60,560 nucleotides of DNA from Herbinix sp. (GCA_029238935.1 JAQZBN010000035.1:1-60560), one strand, 5' to 3'; positions 1 through 8,490 are shown, counted from the stretch's first letter. Notes: generated by a model not told the origin, from the letters alone. Numbers and translations are program-made.

Positions 1-358
1 TAAATAATTCTTTTCCGATTTTTTTACCACGATATTCATATGATACATGAAGTTCTGAGAGTTCTATATATTGGTTTCTACTACCAATTAGTATACCATC
101 AATACCTGAAAAACCTATAAGTTTATCATTATCATAGGCTCCAAACAACTTTCCATTATGCTGTAAAATAGTAAAAAATGTTTTGATTTTTCGTTTCTTT
201 GCAGATTCATCCCAAATTTCAATATGAGGTGAAGATTTTAAAACATATTCTCCGTTTTCATAGCACCAGTCCTTTAAAACATTTTGGTATCTGTTGAAAT
301 TTTTTAGCATATTATCATCCAGCTCATTTACATGTATTTCACGATAGATTATTTCCAC
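1..358 (-). CDS. GNAT-family N-acetyltransferase (3' end beyond window)
   Basis: The minus strand is open from a GTG at 358 to the window edge, giving about 119 N-terminal residues. The start is set by an AAGGAGAG ribosome binding site at 364-371, five bases upstream; there is no nearby ATG. The protein has the GNAT layout: a variable N-terminal half, then a beta strand reading KLIGFSGIDG, and a strand plus acetyl-CoA loop reading LHVSYEYRGKKIGKELF, where the R/Q-x-x-G-x-G/A pyrophosphate-binding motif appears as YRGKKIGK. GNAT enzymes move an acetyl group from acetyl-CoA to an amine; the substrate cannot be told from this fragment. Confidence 0.8.
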   Translation of the reverse strand, partial: MEIIYREIHVNELDDNMLKNFNRYQNVLKDWCYENGEYVLKSSPHIEIWDESAKKRKIKTFFTILQHNGKLFGAYDNDKLIGFSGIDGILIGSRNQYIELSELHVSYEYRGKKIGKELF

Positions 359-612
359 TGACGCTCTCCTTGTATTTACTATATTAACTTCCCTGATGTT
401 AACAATTGCAAACTAAACATATGGTAATATTATACATTATGTGATTACTTAAAATCAATGTAATTGTCATTCACATCTAAATCTAAAATGAGCATAGAAA
501 ATAAAGGGTCATTAATAGGTCGCTACACTTTGGATTTTTTTCTGGAAGCGAATAAAATCTTCGTCTTACTTGGCAATATCATAATGCCGATTCTATTGTA
601 TTAGTTGAAGTA

Positions 613-1016
613 TTATTTCATGGATATTTGGAAGTTTAATGATACAATTGATAATACTCCTAATAGACCAACTTCGATAATGTTTATTACCATACTCTTT
701 ACAAATTTGTTGAATTGCTCTTTGGCTGGTCGCTCAGAAACATGCGATTATCGAAGCCGATCATATTATCTTCTTCATCAAACTTGAAATATTTATTATT
801 TAGAACTCTACGGGCTTCTTTTATAGTTTTAGTAAGGTAATATAACGTGCTGTAGGCTTTGGAAGATTGATTTTGGCTGTAAGTCGTTTGTAGCGTTGGA
901 TATTTGATGCTGTAAAATTTCAATGATAATCTATAAATGCTATGATTGATACCATCATCCGATTTCACCACTATATAACCATGCCAATCGGAAGTTGAAA
1001 TATACTGTAACTTGTG
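613..1016 (-). pseudogene. Possible decayed gene, unidentified
   Basis: The 780 bases between the GNAT gene and the M20 hydrolase hold no intact gene. On the minus strand a frame without a good start or ribosome binding site runs from a stop at 1017-1019 to 699 and reads like real protein in its second half (KEARRVLNNKYFKFDEED). About 30 bases before its stop, another frame takes over and continues with a plausible hydrophobic C-terminus (KEQFNKFVKSMVIN, then VGLLGVLSIV) to a stop at 613. This looks like a gene with a lost start and one frameshift. The family is not recognised; chance open frames in AT-rich DNA are the alternative. Confidence 0.25.
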
Positions 1017-1141
1017 TTAAAATCTGGGTTATATTTAATTTTGTGTAGTAGGTGCAGTAATGTTATATATTTATAACAAACAATGAAACAGGATTTTATC
1101 GAACCCATATAATATTAATTAATATAAAGAGGCGAGGACAA

Positions 1142-2281
1142 ATGAAACATATGAATCTGGAACAGCATTTAATTGAGATTTTTCAGGAGTTTCACCAATT
1201 TCCTGAATTATCGAATGAAGAATATGAAACAACAGCAAGAATACGAAGAATCTTAGAAGAGGCAGGAATTGAGATACTGGAACTTCCTTTAAAGACTGGT
1301 TTGGTTGCAAGGATTGAGGGAAAGCAAAAGGAGCCAGTTATTGCGCTTCGTTGTGATATTGATGCATTACCGGTATGCGAAGAAACAGAGCTTTCTTATA
1401 AATCCAAGAATGCGGGTAAAATGCATGCTTGCGGTCATGATTTTCATACGACTGCCATGATAGGTACAGCACTACGTTTGAAAGAAAAGCAGCAGGACTT
1501 AAATGGTACTGTAAAAATATTGTTCCAACCAGCGGAAGAATCCTCTAACGGTGCAGTTCATATAATTAATACGGATATATTATCCGATGTAAAAGCTATA
1601 TTTGGGGTGCATTCAGCTCCGGATTTAGCAGTAGGTGAGGTAGGTATTATCGTTGGCCCGGCAACTGCATCGGTGGACCGTTTTGAAATTGAGGTTACTG
1701 GAGTGGGGGCTCATGCTGCTCATCCGGACTTAGGGATTGATCCTATAGTTATTTCAGCTCATATCATTACCGCACTACAGACGATTGTAAGCAGAAATCT
1801 AGATCCTTTTGATACAGCTTTAATTAGCGTAACCAATCTTCATAGTGGAAGTACCTGGAATGTTATTCCACCTACAGCATATATGGAGGGAACAGTACGT
1901 ACTTTAAATGCGAAAACGAGAGAATTTATTCCGAGCAGGATGAGATGTATTGCAGAGCAAGTTGCAGCAGCTTTCGGTGCAAAAGCAAAGTTGAATTGGC
2001 ATCCGAGTACACCTGCTACCAATAATTCAAAGGTATGGGCTGAATTTGCCAAGCAAATTGCAATTGAGAAGAGTTTACAGATTGCACCATATTCTGTTTC
2101 TTTGATCGGCGAAGATTTTGCCGCATATCAGGAAAAAATTGAGGGTGTATTCCTCTTTGTTGGAACTGGCAAGAACTTTCCTTTACATCATCCTAAATTC
2201 TATGTGGATACCAATGCCATCATCGGAAGTGTAGAATATTTTGTTCACCTTGCTGAGCAATCAATGAATAGATTAGCATAG
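1142..2281 (+). CDS. M20-family amidohydrolase (N-acyl amino acid / amidohydrolase type)
   Basis: This 379-residue protein is a metal-dependent cytoplasmic peptidase-family M20 hydrolase that removes an acyl group from an amino acid or small amide. Visible motifs are RCDIDALPV (residues about 68-76, metal Asp), HACGHDFH (about 95-102, metal His), QPAEE (catalytic Glu and metal ligand), GVHSAPDLAVG, and HHPKFYVD near the C-terminus. The lid/dimerisation domain lies around 175-290. The length is normal for the IAA-amino-acid-hydrolase/HipO group. The ribosome binding site AGAGGCGAGGA precedes ATG 1142; a second ATG three codons later is possible. The gene stands alone and ends at a hairpin shared with the next, convergent gene. 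Confidence 0.9.
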   Translation: MKHMNLEQHLIEIFQEFHQFPELSNEEYETTARIRRILEEAGIEILELPLKTGLVARIEGKQKEPVIALRCDIDALPVCEETELSYKSKNAGKMHACGHDFHTTAMIGTALRLKEKQQDLNGTVKILFQPAEESSNGAVHIINTDILSDVKAIFGVHSAPDLAVGEVGIIVGPATASVDRFEIEVTGVGAHAAHPDLGIDPIVISAHIITALQTIVSRNLDPFDTALISVTNLHSGSTWNVIPPTAYMEGTVRTLNAKTREFIPSRMRCIAEQVAAAFGAKAKLNWHPSTPATNNSKVWAEFAKQIAIEKSLQIAPYSVSLIGEDFAAYQEKIEGVFLFVGTGKNFPLHHPKFYVDTNAIIGSVEYFVHLAEQSMNRLA

Positions 2282-2307
2282 ACATTGGCCTTATAAGATA
2301 AATGATA

Positions 2308-2361
2308 GGGCAGGTAGAAATTACGACGCTATCAAAAGCATTATAATAATTCTACCTGCCC
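2308..2361. terminator. Inverted repeat between convergent genes
   Basis: A 12-base perfect stem (GGGCAGGTAGAA 2308-2319 with its complement at 2350-2361) encloses a 30-base loop. It lies between the ends of the M20 hydrolase gene and the ohrR-like gene. T-rich DNA follows on the plus side only weakly, so it is a fair but not ideal bidirectional terminator. Confidence 0.5.
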
Positions 2362-2405
2362 ATATTTTATAGTATTTGCCTTATGCCCTTCCCATATAGA
2401 GTTGA

Positions 2406-2906
2406 TTATTCAGTAATATCTGTCATAAATTGATGTAGAGAAGCTAATAGTGAGAAGGCTTTTTCCATATCAATATTCGTAGAACAGATCAGGTCTTTCG
2501 GAATTTGTAAGGCACCTGTCTTTAGACCTTTCCCTTTTTCTGTTAGTGTTATATATACATTACGCTCATCGCTGACACTTCGGCTTCGTTCAATATAACC
2601 CTGAGATTCTAATTTCTTTAATAACGGTGTTAAGGTTCCGGAATCTAAATATAAACGCTTTCCTAAATCTTTCACTGTAATTTCATCCTTCTCCCATAAA
2701 GCCAAAAGAGTTATATAGCTCGTATAGGTCAATCCCAGTGGATCGAGTATAGGTTTGTATTTTCGTATAATTTCTTTTGAACAAACATAGAGAGCAAAGC
2801 ATAATTGGTTATCAAGTTTTAATATATCATAATTTGCAGGCTCCATAGAAGGATCTGCAGATATGTTATTATTTTGTATGCTATTTTTCTTTTTCGTTGT
2901 TGACAT
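2406..2906 (-). CDS. ohrR: OhrR-type MarR-family peroxide-sensing repressor
   Basis: The 166-residue protein (ATG 2906; a TTG eight codons upstream is less likely) has the MarR winged-helix fold. The segments LDNQLCFALY, KPILDPLGLTYTSY, LYLDSGTLTPLLKKLE and SVSDERNVYITLT match Bacillus OhrR closely in order and spacing. Cys36 in NQLCFAL sits where OhrR carries its reactive, peroxide-sensing cysteine, and the tyrosines that contact it in the family are present. A further Cys42 and a Cys near the C-terminus might allow a disulfide switch. The gene is transcribed away from two peroxidase genes, and a canonical-looking operator overlaps their promoter, so it is inferred to repress them until oxidised. 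The function is well supported; the inducer (organic peroxide) is inferred from the family. Confidence 0.88.
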   Translation of the reverse strand: MSTTKKKNSIQNNNISADPSMEPANYDILKLDNQLCFALYVCSKEIIRKYKPILDPLGLTYTSYITLLALWEKDEITVKDLGKRLYLDSGTLTPLLKKLESQGYIERSRSVSDERNVYITLTEKGKGLKTGALQIPKDLICSTNIDMEKAFSLLASLHQFMTDITE

Positions 2907-2986
2907 CGTTTTATCTCGCTTTCTAATCAATTAATTTGATGCAATTTAATAGTAATAAATAATTTGTAAAATGTCAATCATAAGTA

Positions 2987-3015
2987 TTGACAAATGCAAA
3001 ACAATTGTATACAAT
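2987..3015 (+). promoter_or_regulatory. gpx promoter with OhrR-like operator
   Basis: A consensus vegetative promoter, TTGACA (2987-2992), a 17-base spacer and TACAAT (3010-3015), faces the glutathione peroxidase genes. A perfect 12-base palindrome, ATTGTATACAAT (3004-3015), covers the -10 box. This core is the same as the centre of the known Bacillus OhrR operator (AATTGTATACAATT). A bound repressor would block RNA polymerase directly. The site also lies about 100 bases upstream of the divergent ohrR gene, so it could serve autoregulation. Confidence 0.82.
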
Positions 3016-3122
3016 CAAATAGTAAACAACAGAAAGAAATGAATTAATAAGATATTAAACATAACAGATATAAATCACCAAAACGGATCCAACAAACAGG
3101 ATAGCAGGAAAGGAAATCAAGA

Positions 3123-3596
3123 ATGAAACTTTACGAATATAATGTGAAAGACAAAAAAGGGAATAACGTATCCATGAATGAATACAAAGGAAAGGTATTA
3201 CTTATCGTGAATACGGCAACCGGATGTGGCTTTACACCGCAATACGAAGGGTTGCAAAACTTATACGATAAATACCAAAAAGATGGCTTTGTTGTAATGG
3301 ATTTTCCTTGTAATCAATTTGCAAACCAGGCTCCTGGGACAGAAGAGGAGATACACACATTCTGTAAATCCAGATTTGGCACAACCTTTCCTCTATTTTC
3401 TAAGATAGATGTAAATGGTAAGAATGAAGAGCCTCTGTATACTTACCTTAAGAAGAACAAAAGCGGTGTATTTGGATCCAATATCAAATGGAATTTTACA
3501 AAATTTCTAGTGGATCGGGAGGGACACGTAGTAAAGCGTTATGGCCCAACCGTAAAACCGGAAGAGATCGAAAAGGATATTGTATCATTACTTTAA
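3123..3596 (+). CDS. Glutathione-peroxidase-family thiol peroxidase, copy 1
   Basis: A 157-residue cytoplasmic thioredoxin-fold peroxidase. The peroxidatic Cys35 lies in TATGCGFTPQY, the FPCNQF motif (62-66) supplies the conserved Gln, and IKWNFTKF supplies the conserved Trp/Asn. The catalytic residue is Cys rather than selenocysteine, as in most bacteria; such enzymes usually take electrons from thioredoxin, and no glutathione gene is visible here. The length is typical. The ribosome binding site GGAAAGGA precedes the ATG. It is the first gene after the OhrR-like operator and is followed 126 bases later by a paralogue. Confidence 0.92.
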   Translation: MKLYEYNVKDKKGNNVSMNEYKGKVLLIVNTATGCGFTPQYEGLQNLYDKYQKDGFVVMDFPCNQFANQAPGTEEEIHTFCKSRFGTTFPLFSKIDVNGKNEEPLYTYLKKNKSGVFGSNIKWNFTKFLVDREGHVVKRYGPTVKPEEIEKDIVSLL

Positions 3597-3722
3597 AATA
3601 CTAAGATTATTAATTCATATTTAAATATCCATCGATGAATGGATAAGAATTATTATTATATGAAAATATAGAATGTATTGCAAAATGAATCAGTAAATAA
3701 TAAGAATTAGGAGGAATTTTAT

Positions 3723-4268
3723 ATGAGTATCTATGATTTTAAAGCGGTAAATAAATATGGTGAAGAGGTATCATTACATGATTACGAAGGAAAAGTGGTA
3801 TTGATTCAGAACTCAGCAACGCAATGTGGCTTTACTCCTCAGTATGATGACCTTCAGGACTTATATGAGAAATATGCGGACGAAGGTTTTGTAATTCTTG
3901 ACTTCCCTTGTAATCAATTTGGTCATCAGGCACCTGGTTCCGATGAAGAGATTGCTACATTCTGCGACTCTCATTTTGGAATTACCTTTCCAATGTTTTC
4001 GAAGATAGAAGTGAATGGAGAGAATGCACATCCTTTATTTAAATATTTAGTAAGTGAAAAAGGATTTGCTGGTTTTGATGAGGATCATCAGCTAACTGTA
4101 AAGTTAGATGCTATGTTATCAAATGCAGATCCAGATTACAAAAATAAACCAAGTATTAAATGGAATTTTACGAAATTTCTAATTGATAAGGACGGAACTG
4201 TAGTGGAGAGATTTGAACCTACAACACCAATCTATGAAATTGAAGATAGAATAAAAGAATTATTATAA
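3723..4268 (+). CDS. Glutathione-peroxidase-family thiol peroxidase, copy 2
   Basis: A 181-residue paralogue of the preceding gene. It keeps Cys35 (SATQCGFTPQY), FPCNQF and IKWNFTKF but carries about 25 extra residues around 112-142 (GFAGFDEDHQL to PDYKNKPS) ahead of the WNFTKF motif, an insertion also found in many other family members. A strong AGGAGG ribosome binding site lies at about 3710-3715. It probably arose by duplication of the upstream gene and may be co-transcribed from the OhrR-controlled promoter, since no terminator or second strong promoter is seen between them. Confidence 0.92.
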   Translation: MSIYDFKAVNKYGEEVSLHDYEGKVVLIQNSATQCGFTPQYDDLQDLYEKYADEGFVILDFPCNQFGHQAPGSDEEIATFCDSHFGITFPMFSKIEVNGENAHPLFKYLVSEKGFAGFDEDHQLTVKLDAMLSNADPDYKNKPSIKWNFTKFLIDKDGTVVERFEPTTPIYEIEDRIKELL

Positions 4269-4296
4269 GATTTAAAGAGTAAAACTTAATATGTAC

Positions 4297-4349
4297 TTGA
4301 CAAAGCGAACAGTTGTTAGCTATAATTAGGCTAACAACTGTTCGCTTTG
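4297..4349 (+). promoter_or_regulatory. Consensus promoter embedded in a 20-base inverted repeat
   Basis: TTGACA (4297-4302) and TATAAT (4321-4326) with an 18-base spacer form a near-perfect promoter for the DUF998 gene. Two perfect 20-base arms (4301-4320 and 4330-4349) flank the -10 box with a 9-base centre. Each arm is itself an imperfect dyad of the form GC(G/T)AACA-NN-TGTT(A/C)GC, the style of a TetR-family half- or full site. This is better explained as a repressor operator than as a terminator, because a promoter occupies it and no T-run follows. Confidence 0.75.
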
Positions 4350-4384
4350 CGTTTGAACTAAATAGTGTAGGGAGATTTAGTATT

Positions 4385-5041
4385 ATGAAAACATTAGAAA
4401 GAAAAATAGTTTGGGTAGTGATTTTATCAATGGGATTTATTGGAGTTATCTTTTATTTATCCCATGTTTTTATTGGAGGAGCAATGTGGAGGGGTTATAA
4501 TCATGTGAGACAAGCAGTCAGTGATTTGACTGCGGATGGAGCTCCCAATGCCGATCTATTAAGAAATTTAGCTGGAATTTATGCCATAGCAAATACAATA
4601 TTTTCAATAGGTTTATTATTCTATTTAAAAGATCGTGTAAATAAAGTAACGAAAGCTGGATTGTTCTCGTTCGTCATTATGGAATTATGTTCTGGTGTAG
4701 GGTATCGGCTATTCCCCTTGGCGGAGGAAGGAACTACAATGAATTTCCAAAATACGATGCATATAGTAATAACTATAATTGTTGTTATAACTACCATGGC
4801 AGCAATGTATCTGACTGCGCTTGGAATGCTTCGTTTAGAAGAATACAAAAAGCTGGGATTATTGTCGCTGGTAAGTGCAATTATTATTACAGTATCGGGA
4901 ATTAGTACCGGCATGGTTACAGCAGCGGGTATTCCCATTCTTGGACTGGTCGAGCGTATTAACATATTTACGTTATTAACATGGGTCACTGTATTTTCAA
5001 TCAATTCAATGACTACCGTATTTAGATATGAAAAACGGTGA
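4385..5041 (+). CDS. DUF998-family integral membrane protein
   Basis: A 218-residue protein with about six hydrophobic segments. After the first membrane helix it carries a loop reading RQAVSDLTADGAPNADL, which matches the DUF998 signature region (S-D-L-x-A plus a following proline-containing stretch). ATG 4385 is preferred over an in-frame upstream start because GGGAGA (4370-4375) precedes it and the upstream start falls inside the promoter's inverted repeat. The molecular function of DUF998 proteins is unknown. It stands alone, with a tightly operator-controlled promoter, so an inducible role such as response to a small molecule is plausible but unproven. Confidence 0.8.
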   Translation: MKTLERKIVWVVILSMGFIGVIFYLSHVFIGGAMWRGYNHVRQAVSDLTADGAPNADLLRNLAGIYAIANTIFSIGLLFYLKDRVNKVTKAGLFSFVIMELCSGVGYRLFPLAEEGTTMNFQNTMHIVITIIVVITTMAAMYLTALGMLRLEEYKKLGLLSLVSAIIITVSGISTGMVTAAGIPILGLVERINIFTLLTWVTVFSINSMTTVFRYEKR

Positions 5042-5269
5042 GTAAAAAATAATGATTTAGTAAGTAAAAATTCGGAACTGATAATAATATACAAATAATA
5101 ATATGTAAATAATAACTTTATTAATAGCATATCATGTTGAGTATATCAGGAATGAGTAAAAGTACTAGCAAATGATATTGTGTACAGAATATTTAGTAGA
5201 AAAAATGATAGTTAATGTATAAAACATAATTTGAAAAGCCATATAATAAGCTTCTGACTGAGGTGATTT

Positions 5270-5336
5270 AAAATCTCCCGGCATATCAGATAGGATAGGA
5301 AAGTCTCTATCTAATCTGGTATACCGGGAGATTTTT
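5270..5336. terminator. Bidirectional hairpin terminator
   Basis: A long interrupted stem begins with AAATCTCCCGG at 5271-5281 and closes with CCGGGAGATTT at 5324-5334; inner arms include ATCAGATAG and CTATCTAAT. T-runs flank it on both strands, so it can end the Cys-rich gene from the right and stop read-through from the left. Apart from this, 5042-5392 shows no gene. Confidence 0.75.
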
Positions 5337-5392
5337 CGACTTTTAGGGATTGGTACAATAGAATGCTGCTGTAGAAGTTTGACAGATGTGAT

Positions 5393-5773
5393 CTAAGGGC
5401 GGATTTTTCTTGCAGCATAATTACTGCATTGTATTGCACATTGATAGCATACCATGGAACAATGCTGTGACATCGTATCATCGAATCTGGAGCATTCATT
5501 TCCGCAGGCATAACAGAGTTCAGAGCAGAGAGCTGCAGTGCTTCCGGCAAATACAGAACCTCTGGCAACATACTTATAGGTTAGATTGCAGATATCCGAA
5601 CAATCACGAACTACAATTGCTTCATAAATTCGTTCGGAATAATCCTGCTCTTTCTTAAATAGTTGTTGTGTTAGGTATTCACAAGTAGCTTCGCAGTCTT
5701 GAATCGTTTTTACTAATGCTTCATTCTTGTAATGTCCGGAATTTTCATTGTTGTCCATGTCCTTCTGATTCAT
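5393..5773 (-). CDS. Cys-rich four-helix-bundle protein (DUF326 / Csp copper-storage-like)
   Basis: A 126-residue soluble protein with about a dozen cysteines spread over helical segments as C-x3-C and C-x2-C pairs (DCEATCEYL, RDCSDICN, CSELCYACGNEC, HCSMVCYQCAIQC). This spacing is that of the DUF326 family, which includes the copper-storage proteins Csp1/Csp3 whose helix-lined cysteines hold many Cu(I) ions. Csp proteins have a comparable length. The ribosome binding site GGGAG lies eight bases before the ATG. No copper gene neighbours it, so copper binding is a family-based inference; other soft metals or a redox role are possible. Confidence 0.75.
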   Translation of the reverse strand: MNQKDMDNNENSGHYKNEALVKTIQDCEATCEYLTQQLFKKEQDYSERIYEAIVVRDCSDICNLTYKYVARGSVFAGSTAALCSELCYACGNECSRFDDTMSQHCSMVCYQCAIQCSNYAARKIRP

Positions 5774-5901
5774 GTATTTACTCCCTAAGAATTCGATTCA
5801 AATTCATTTTATTCAGAAAAAAAAGTAGTGTACCTTATTCCAGAATTAGTTTTTATTATTCCCGCCAAATACCATTCATCAGTTTTTAATTACTAATCTT
5901 T

Positions 5902-6060
5902 TTAAGTTGTTTCCAAGGCTCTTAATAAATTGAGTTGTAATAGTACTTGTTCTCCCGGTTTAATGGAAATACGATTGGCAACAGATAGAAGTCCTGTGTC
6001 GGTTCATATAACAAACTGAGCAAGTGAGATATCCACAACTCTCTTTATTTTAGAGCTTTT
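5902..6060 (-). pseudogene. Possible gene remnant with in-frame stop
   Basis: On the minus strand one frame reads SSKIKRVVDISLAQFVI, hits TGA at 6004-6006, and continues in the same frame with TDTGLLSVANRISIKPGEQ, ending at TAA 5902-5904. The composition after the stop looks protein-like. No start codon with a ribosome binding site is seen upstream, where the frame dissolves into AT-rich sequence. I do not recognise a family; it may be the tail of a lost gene. Confidence 0.25.
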
Positions 6061-6608
6061 TCCAGTTGATATGAGTATCATAATATTTTTATTGGTGAAT
6101 ACTTCCAATAAAGATTGACAAAAATAACCATCTATTGTAAAATATAAGTAAAAGTAAACGATATAGTAAAAAATAAAAAATCCCAGCGGAATATTATTAT
6201 TTTCATGTAATTTATAAGTACATAAGATTACAATCACCAGAAGATCTGTATTACAAGAAAGCCCATGACATAATCATATTGCATAGGTCATCTCATACAT
6301 CAAGATATCTAATACCTTACAGAAGAATTCCACTTTTCTAATGACATTCATCTAATACACTCCTAGTATAATCCCGACTTGAGATCAAATTTACTTATAC
6401 TGAAAAACAAGAGCTCCATCTACCCTTAATAAAAACGTTTTTATTCAGCGAATAACTACATTGACACAGACATTGAACAACTTAGTTAACGAATAGAAGC
6501 TGCATATAAATTTTTATGTATAAAATTTATTAATACCATTCGTATTCTACATAAGTTTTCCAAAGCTTATGTTGAATTAATAAATTATTATTATTGGGAG
6601 GATAAGTA
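6061..6608 (+). promoter_or_regulatory. oppA upstream region with 18-base palindrome
   Basis: No gene is seen here. At 6428-6445 there is a perfect 18-base palindrome with a central CG (AATAAAAACG and its complement), the form of a LacI-family operator. A TTGACA lies at 6461-6466 but I see no convincing -10 box at 16-18 bases. The strong GGGAGG ribosome binding site of oppA ends the region. The regulator is not in the window. Confidence 0.45.
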
Positions 6609-8408
6609 ATGAAAAGACTAACAAGTATTATTTTAGTGTTGATTCTGGTTATGTCAATGCTTGCCGGTTGTTCCAAGAATACGGCGAAAGACACTGACAA
6701 AGATTCAACGGACACAGCTTCAGATGGAAATGTAAAGGTGGAGGAAGACACTGCAACTGATGAGGGAGACGCTGCAGCAGAAGAAGAAAATACGGAACCT
6801 ACAGAACCGAGAATTCTTACCTCTTTAATGGAATCCAGTGATGGATACGTTAGAAACTTCAACCCCTATACTACAAGTGTTTACCAATTTTGCTTAGGTT
6901 TTATGTTTGAGCCTTTGATTGTTTTTGATGGTTTAAACAACAACGAAGAGCACATGTGGCTTGCTGAGGACGTAATCTCTGAACCAGACAATAAAACCCT
7001 TACCATTAAGGTGAGACAAGGCATTAAGTGGAGCGATGGCGAGGACTTTAATGCGGACGACGTTGTATTTACCTACAATTATACCAAGGACCATCCGGAA
7101 ATCGATCGTTCCGGTGACTGGGGAGAAAACGGTAAATATGTGGAGGTTACTAAGGTTGATGATTATACTGTAAAAGTTGTCATGAAAGCAGAGAACCGCT
7201 TCAACCGTATTGATGCTACATTCCAAAAATGGATTGTTCCGGAGCATATCTTCTCTAAGATTGATGATCCTGCAGCTTATGTATTAGAGAATCCAGTAGT
7301 AACCGGTGCATTTTCAGAAGTTATATCCTTCAAACCTGAAATGGTTGAATTGGGAAGAAATCCTAATTACTGGCAGGCTGATCAGCTTAAAGTTGATATT
7401 TTAAGAGTTCCTCAGTTTAACGGTAATGATGGTGCGTTAGCATTATTACAGTCCGGTACTGTTGACTGGGCTCATATTTTTATTCCAAATGCAGAAGATA
7501 CCTACGTACAGGGTGATCCTCATCGTAAATTCTGGTATGGACAGAACGATGCAGTACGTTTGGCTTTTAACTATATGACACCAAATGCAGATAATTTGAA
7601 AGCATTTACCAATGTTGATTTTAAGAGAGCTTGTTCAATGGCTGTTGATAGAACAGGTATCATTGACTCAGCTGTATTCGGCTATCTATCGAAGGAAGTA
7701 CCTTCCAATACAGGTTTACCGCCAGCATTATTTGGATATAAGAGTGAAGCGGCTGAGCAGGAAATGGCTAAATATACAACCTATGATATTGAAGGCGCAA
7801 AGGCGTTGCTCACCAGTGCAGGTTTTGTAGATTCAGACGGAGATGGCTTTGTAGAGAATCCGGATGGATCAAAGATTGCATTCGAAATTCTGTCTCCTGC
7901 AGGTTGGTCTGATTGGAATGACGGTGCTGCCATCTGTGCACAGGGCTTACAACAGATTGGTGTTAACGCAACTGCAAAAGCAATTGATCTTTCCTTAATT
8001 ATTGAGTCCTGGGGAACAGGAGAACATGATGTATTATATGGTGGTTACGGTGCTTCTCCTAACATCTGGAAGTTCTACTTTGATACCATCGGAGATCCAT
8101 CCAGAGTAAAGACACCTACCTGGTGGTCTACTTGCCAGACAAATTATATCAATGAAGACATGAATGCTATGATCGCTAAGATGCCTTCAGCATCTGATAC
8201 CGAACTGAAAGAGTTAACAGACGGTGTAGAGAAGTACTTTGCAGAAAATATGATTAATATCCCTATTCTTTATAATGGTAACTGGTTTGTATATAACGAT
8301 AGCAGATTTACAGGCTGGGCTACGGCTGAAAACCCTGTTTGCCAACCGGCTAACTGCGTTCATGATTCAAAACTTTTACAGTTATTAAAATTAGAACCTG
8401 TTGAATAA
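6609..8408 (+). CDS. oppA: Family 5 ABC substrate-binding lipoprotein (OppA/DppA type)
   Basis: A 599-residue extracellular binding protein. Residues 1-20 form a lipoprotein signal ending in the lipobox LAGC, with Cys21 the anchoring residue. An acidic Asp/Glu/Thr linker follows to about residue 65, and then the SBP family 5 domain (LTIKVRQGIKWSDGEDFNADD around 135, and the DRTGIIDSAVFGY region). It feeds the permease genes downstream. The family binds peptides, but members in plant-degrading anaerobes also bind oligosaccharides, and nothing here decides between them. A strong stem-loop after the stop probably raises its mRNA level above that of the permease genes. Confidence 0.93.
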   Translation: MKRLTSIILVLILVMSMLAGCSKNTAKDTDKDSTDTASDGNVKVEEDTATDEGDAAAEEENTEPTEPRILTSLMESSDGYVRNFNPYTTSVYQFCLGFMFEPLIVFDGLNNNEEHMWLAEDVISEPDNKTLTIKVRQGIKWSDGEDFNADDVVFTYNYTKDHPEIDRSGDWGENGKYVEVTKVDDYTVKVVMKAENRFNRIDATFQKWIVPEHIFSKIDDPAAYVLENPVVTGAFSEVISFKPEMVELGRNPNYWQADQLKVDILRVPQFNGNDGALALLQSGTVDWAHIFIPNAEDTYVQGDPHRKFWYGQNDAVRLAFNYMTPNADNLKAFTNVDFKRACSMAVDRTGIIDSAVFGYLSKEVPSNTGLPPALFGYKSEAAEQEMAKYTTYDIEGAKALLTSAGFVDSDGDGFVENPDGSKIAFEILSPAGWSDWNDGAAICAQGLQQIGVNATAKAIDLSLIIESWGTGEHDVLYGGYGASPNIWKFYFDTIGDPSRVKTPTWWSTCQTNYINEDMNAMIAKMPSASDTELKELTDGVEKYFAENMINIPILYNGNWFVYNDSRFTGWATAENPVCQPANCVHDSKLLQLLKLEPVE

Positions 8409-8449
8409 CGAGGTATTCGGTTTCGACAGTAAATATAGGTAAGAAGTTT

Positions 8450-8490
8450 CTTCTGATGGCACCGATGATGATCATCTGTGCCATCAGAAG
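8450..8490 (+). promoter_or_regulatory. Stem-loop between oppA and oppB
   Basis: A 13-base perfect stem, CTTCTGATGGCAC (8450-8462) with its complement at 8478-8490, encloses a 15-base loop. No T-run follows, so it is not a classic terminator. In operons with a binding protein first, such a 3' stem typically protects the upstream mRNA from exonucleases; that role is inferred. Confidence 0.65.

Noticed and set aside
4621..5130. 169-residue frame on the minus strand opposite the DUF998 gene
   Set aside because: It is a low-complexity shadow of a real plus-strand gene and has no ribosome binding site.
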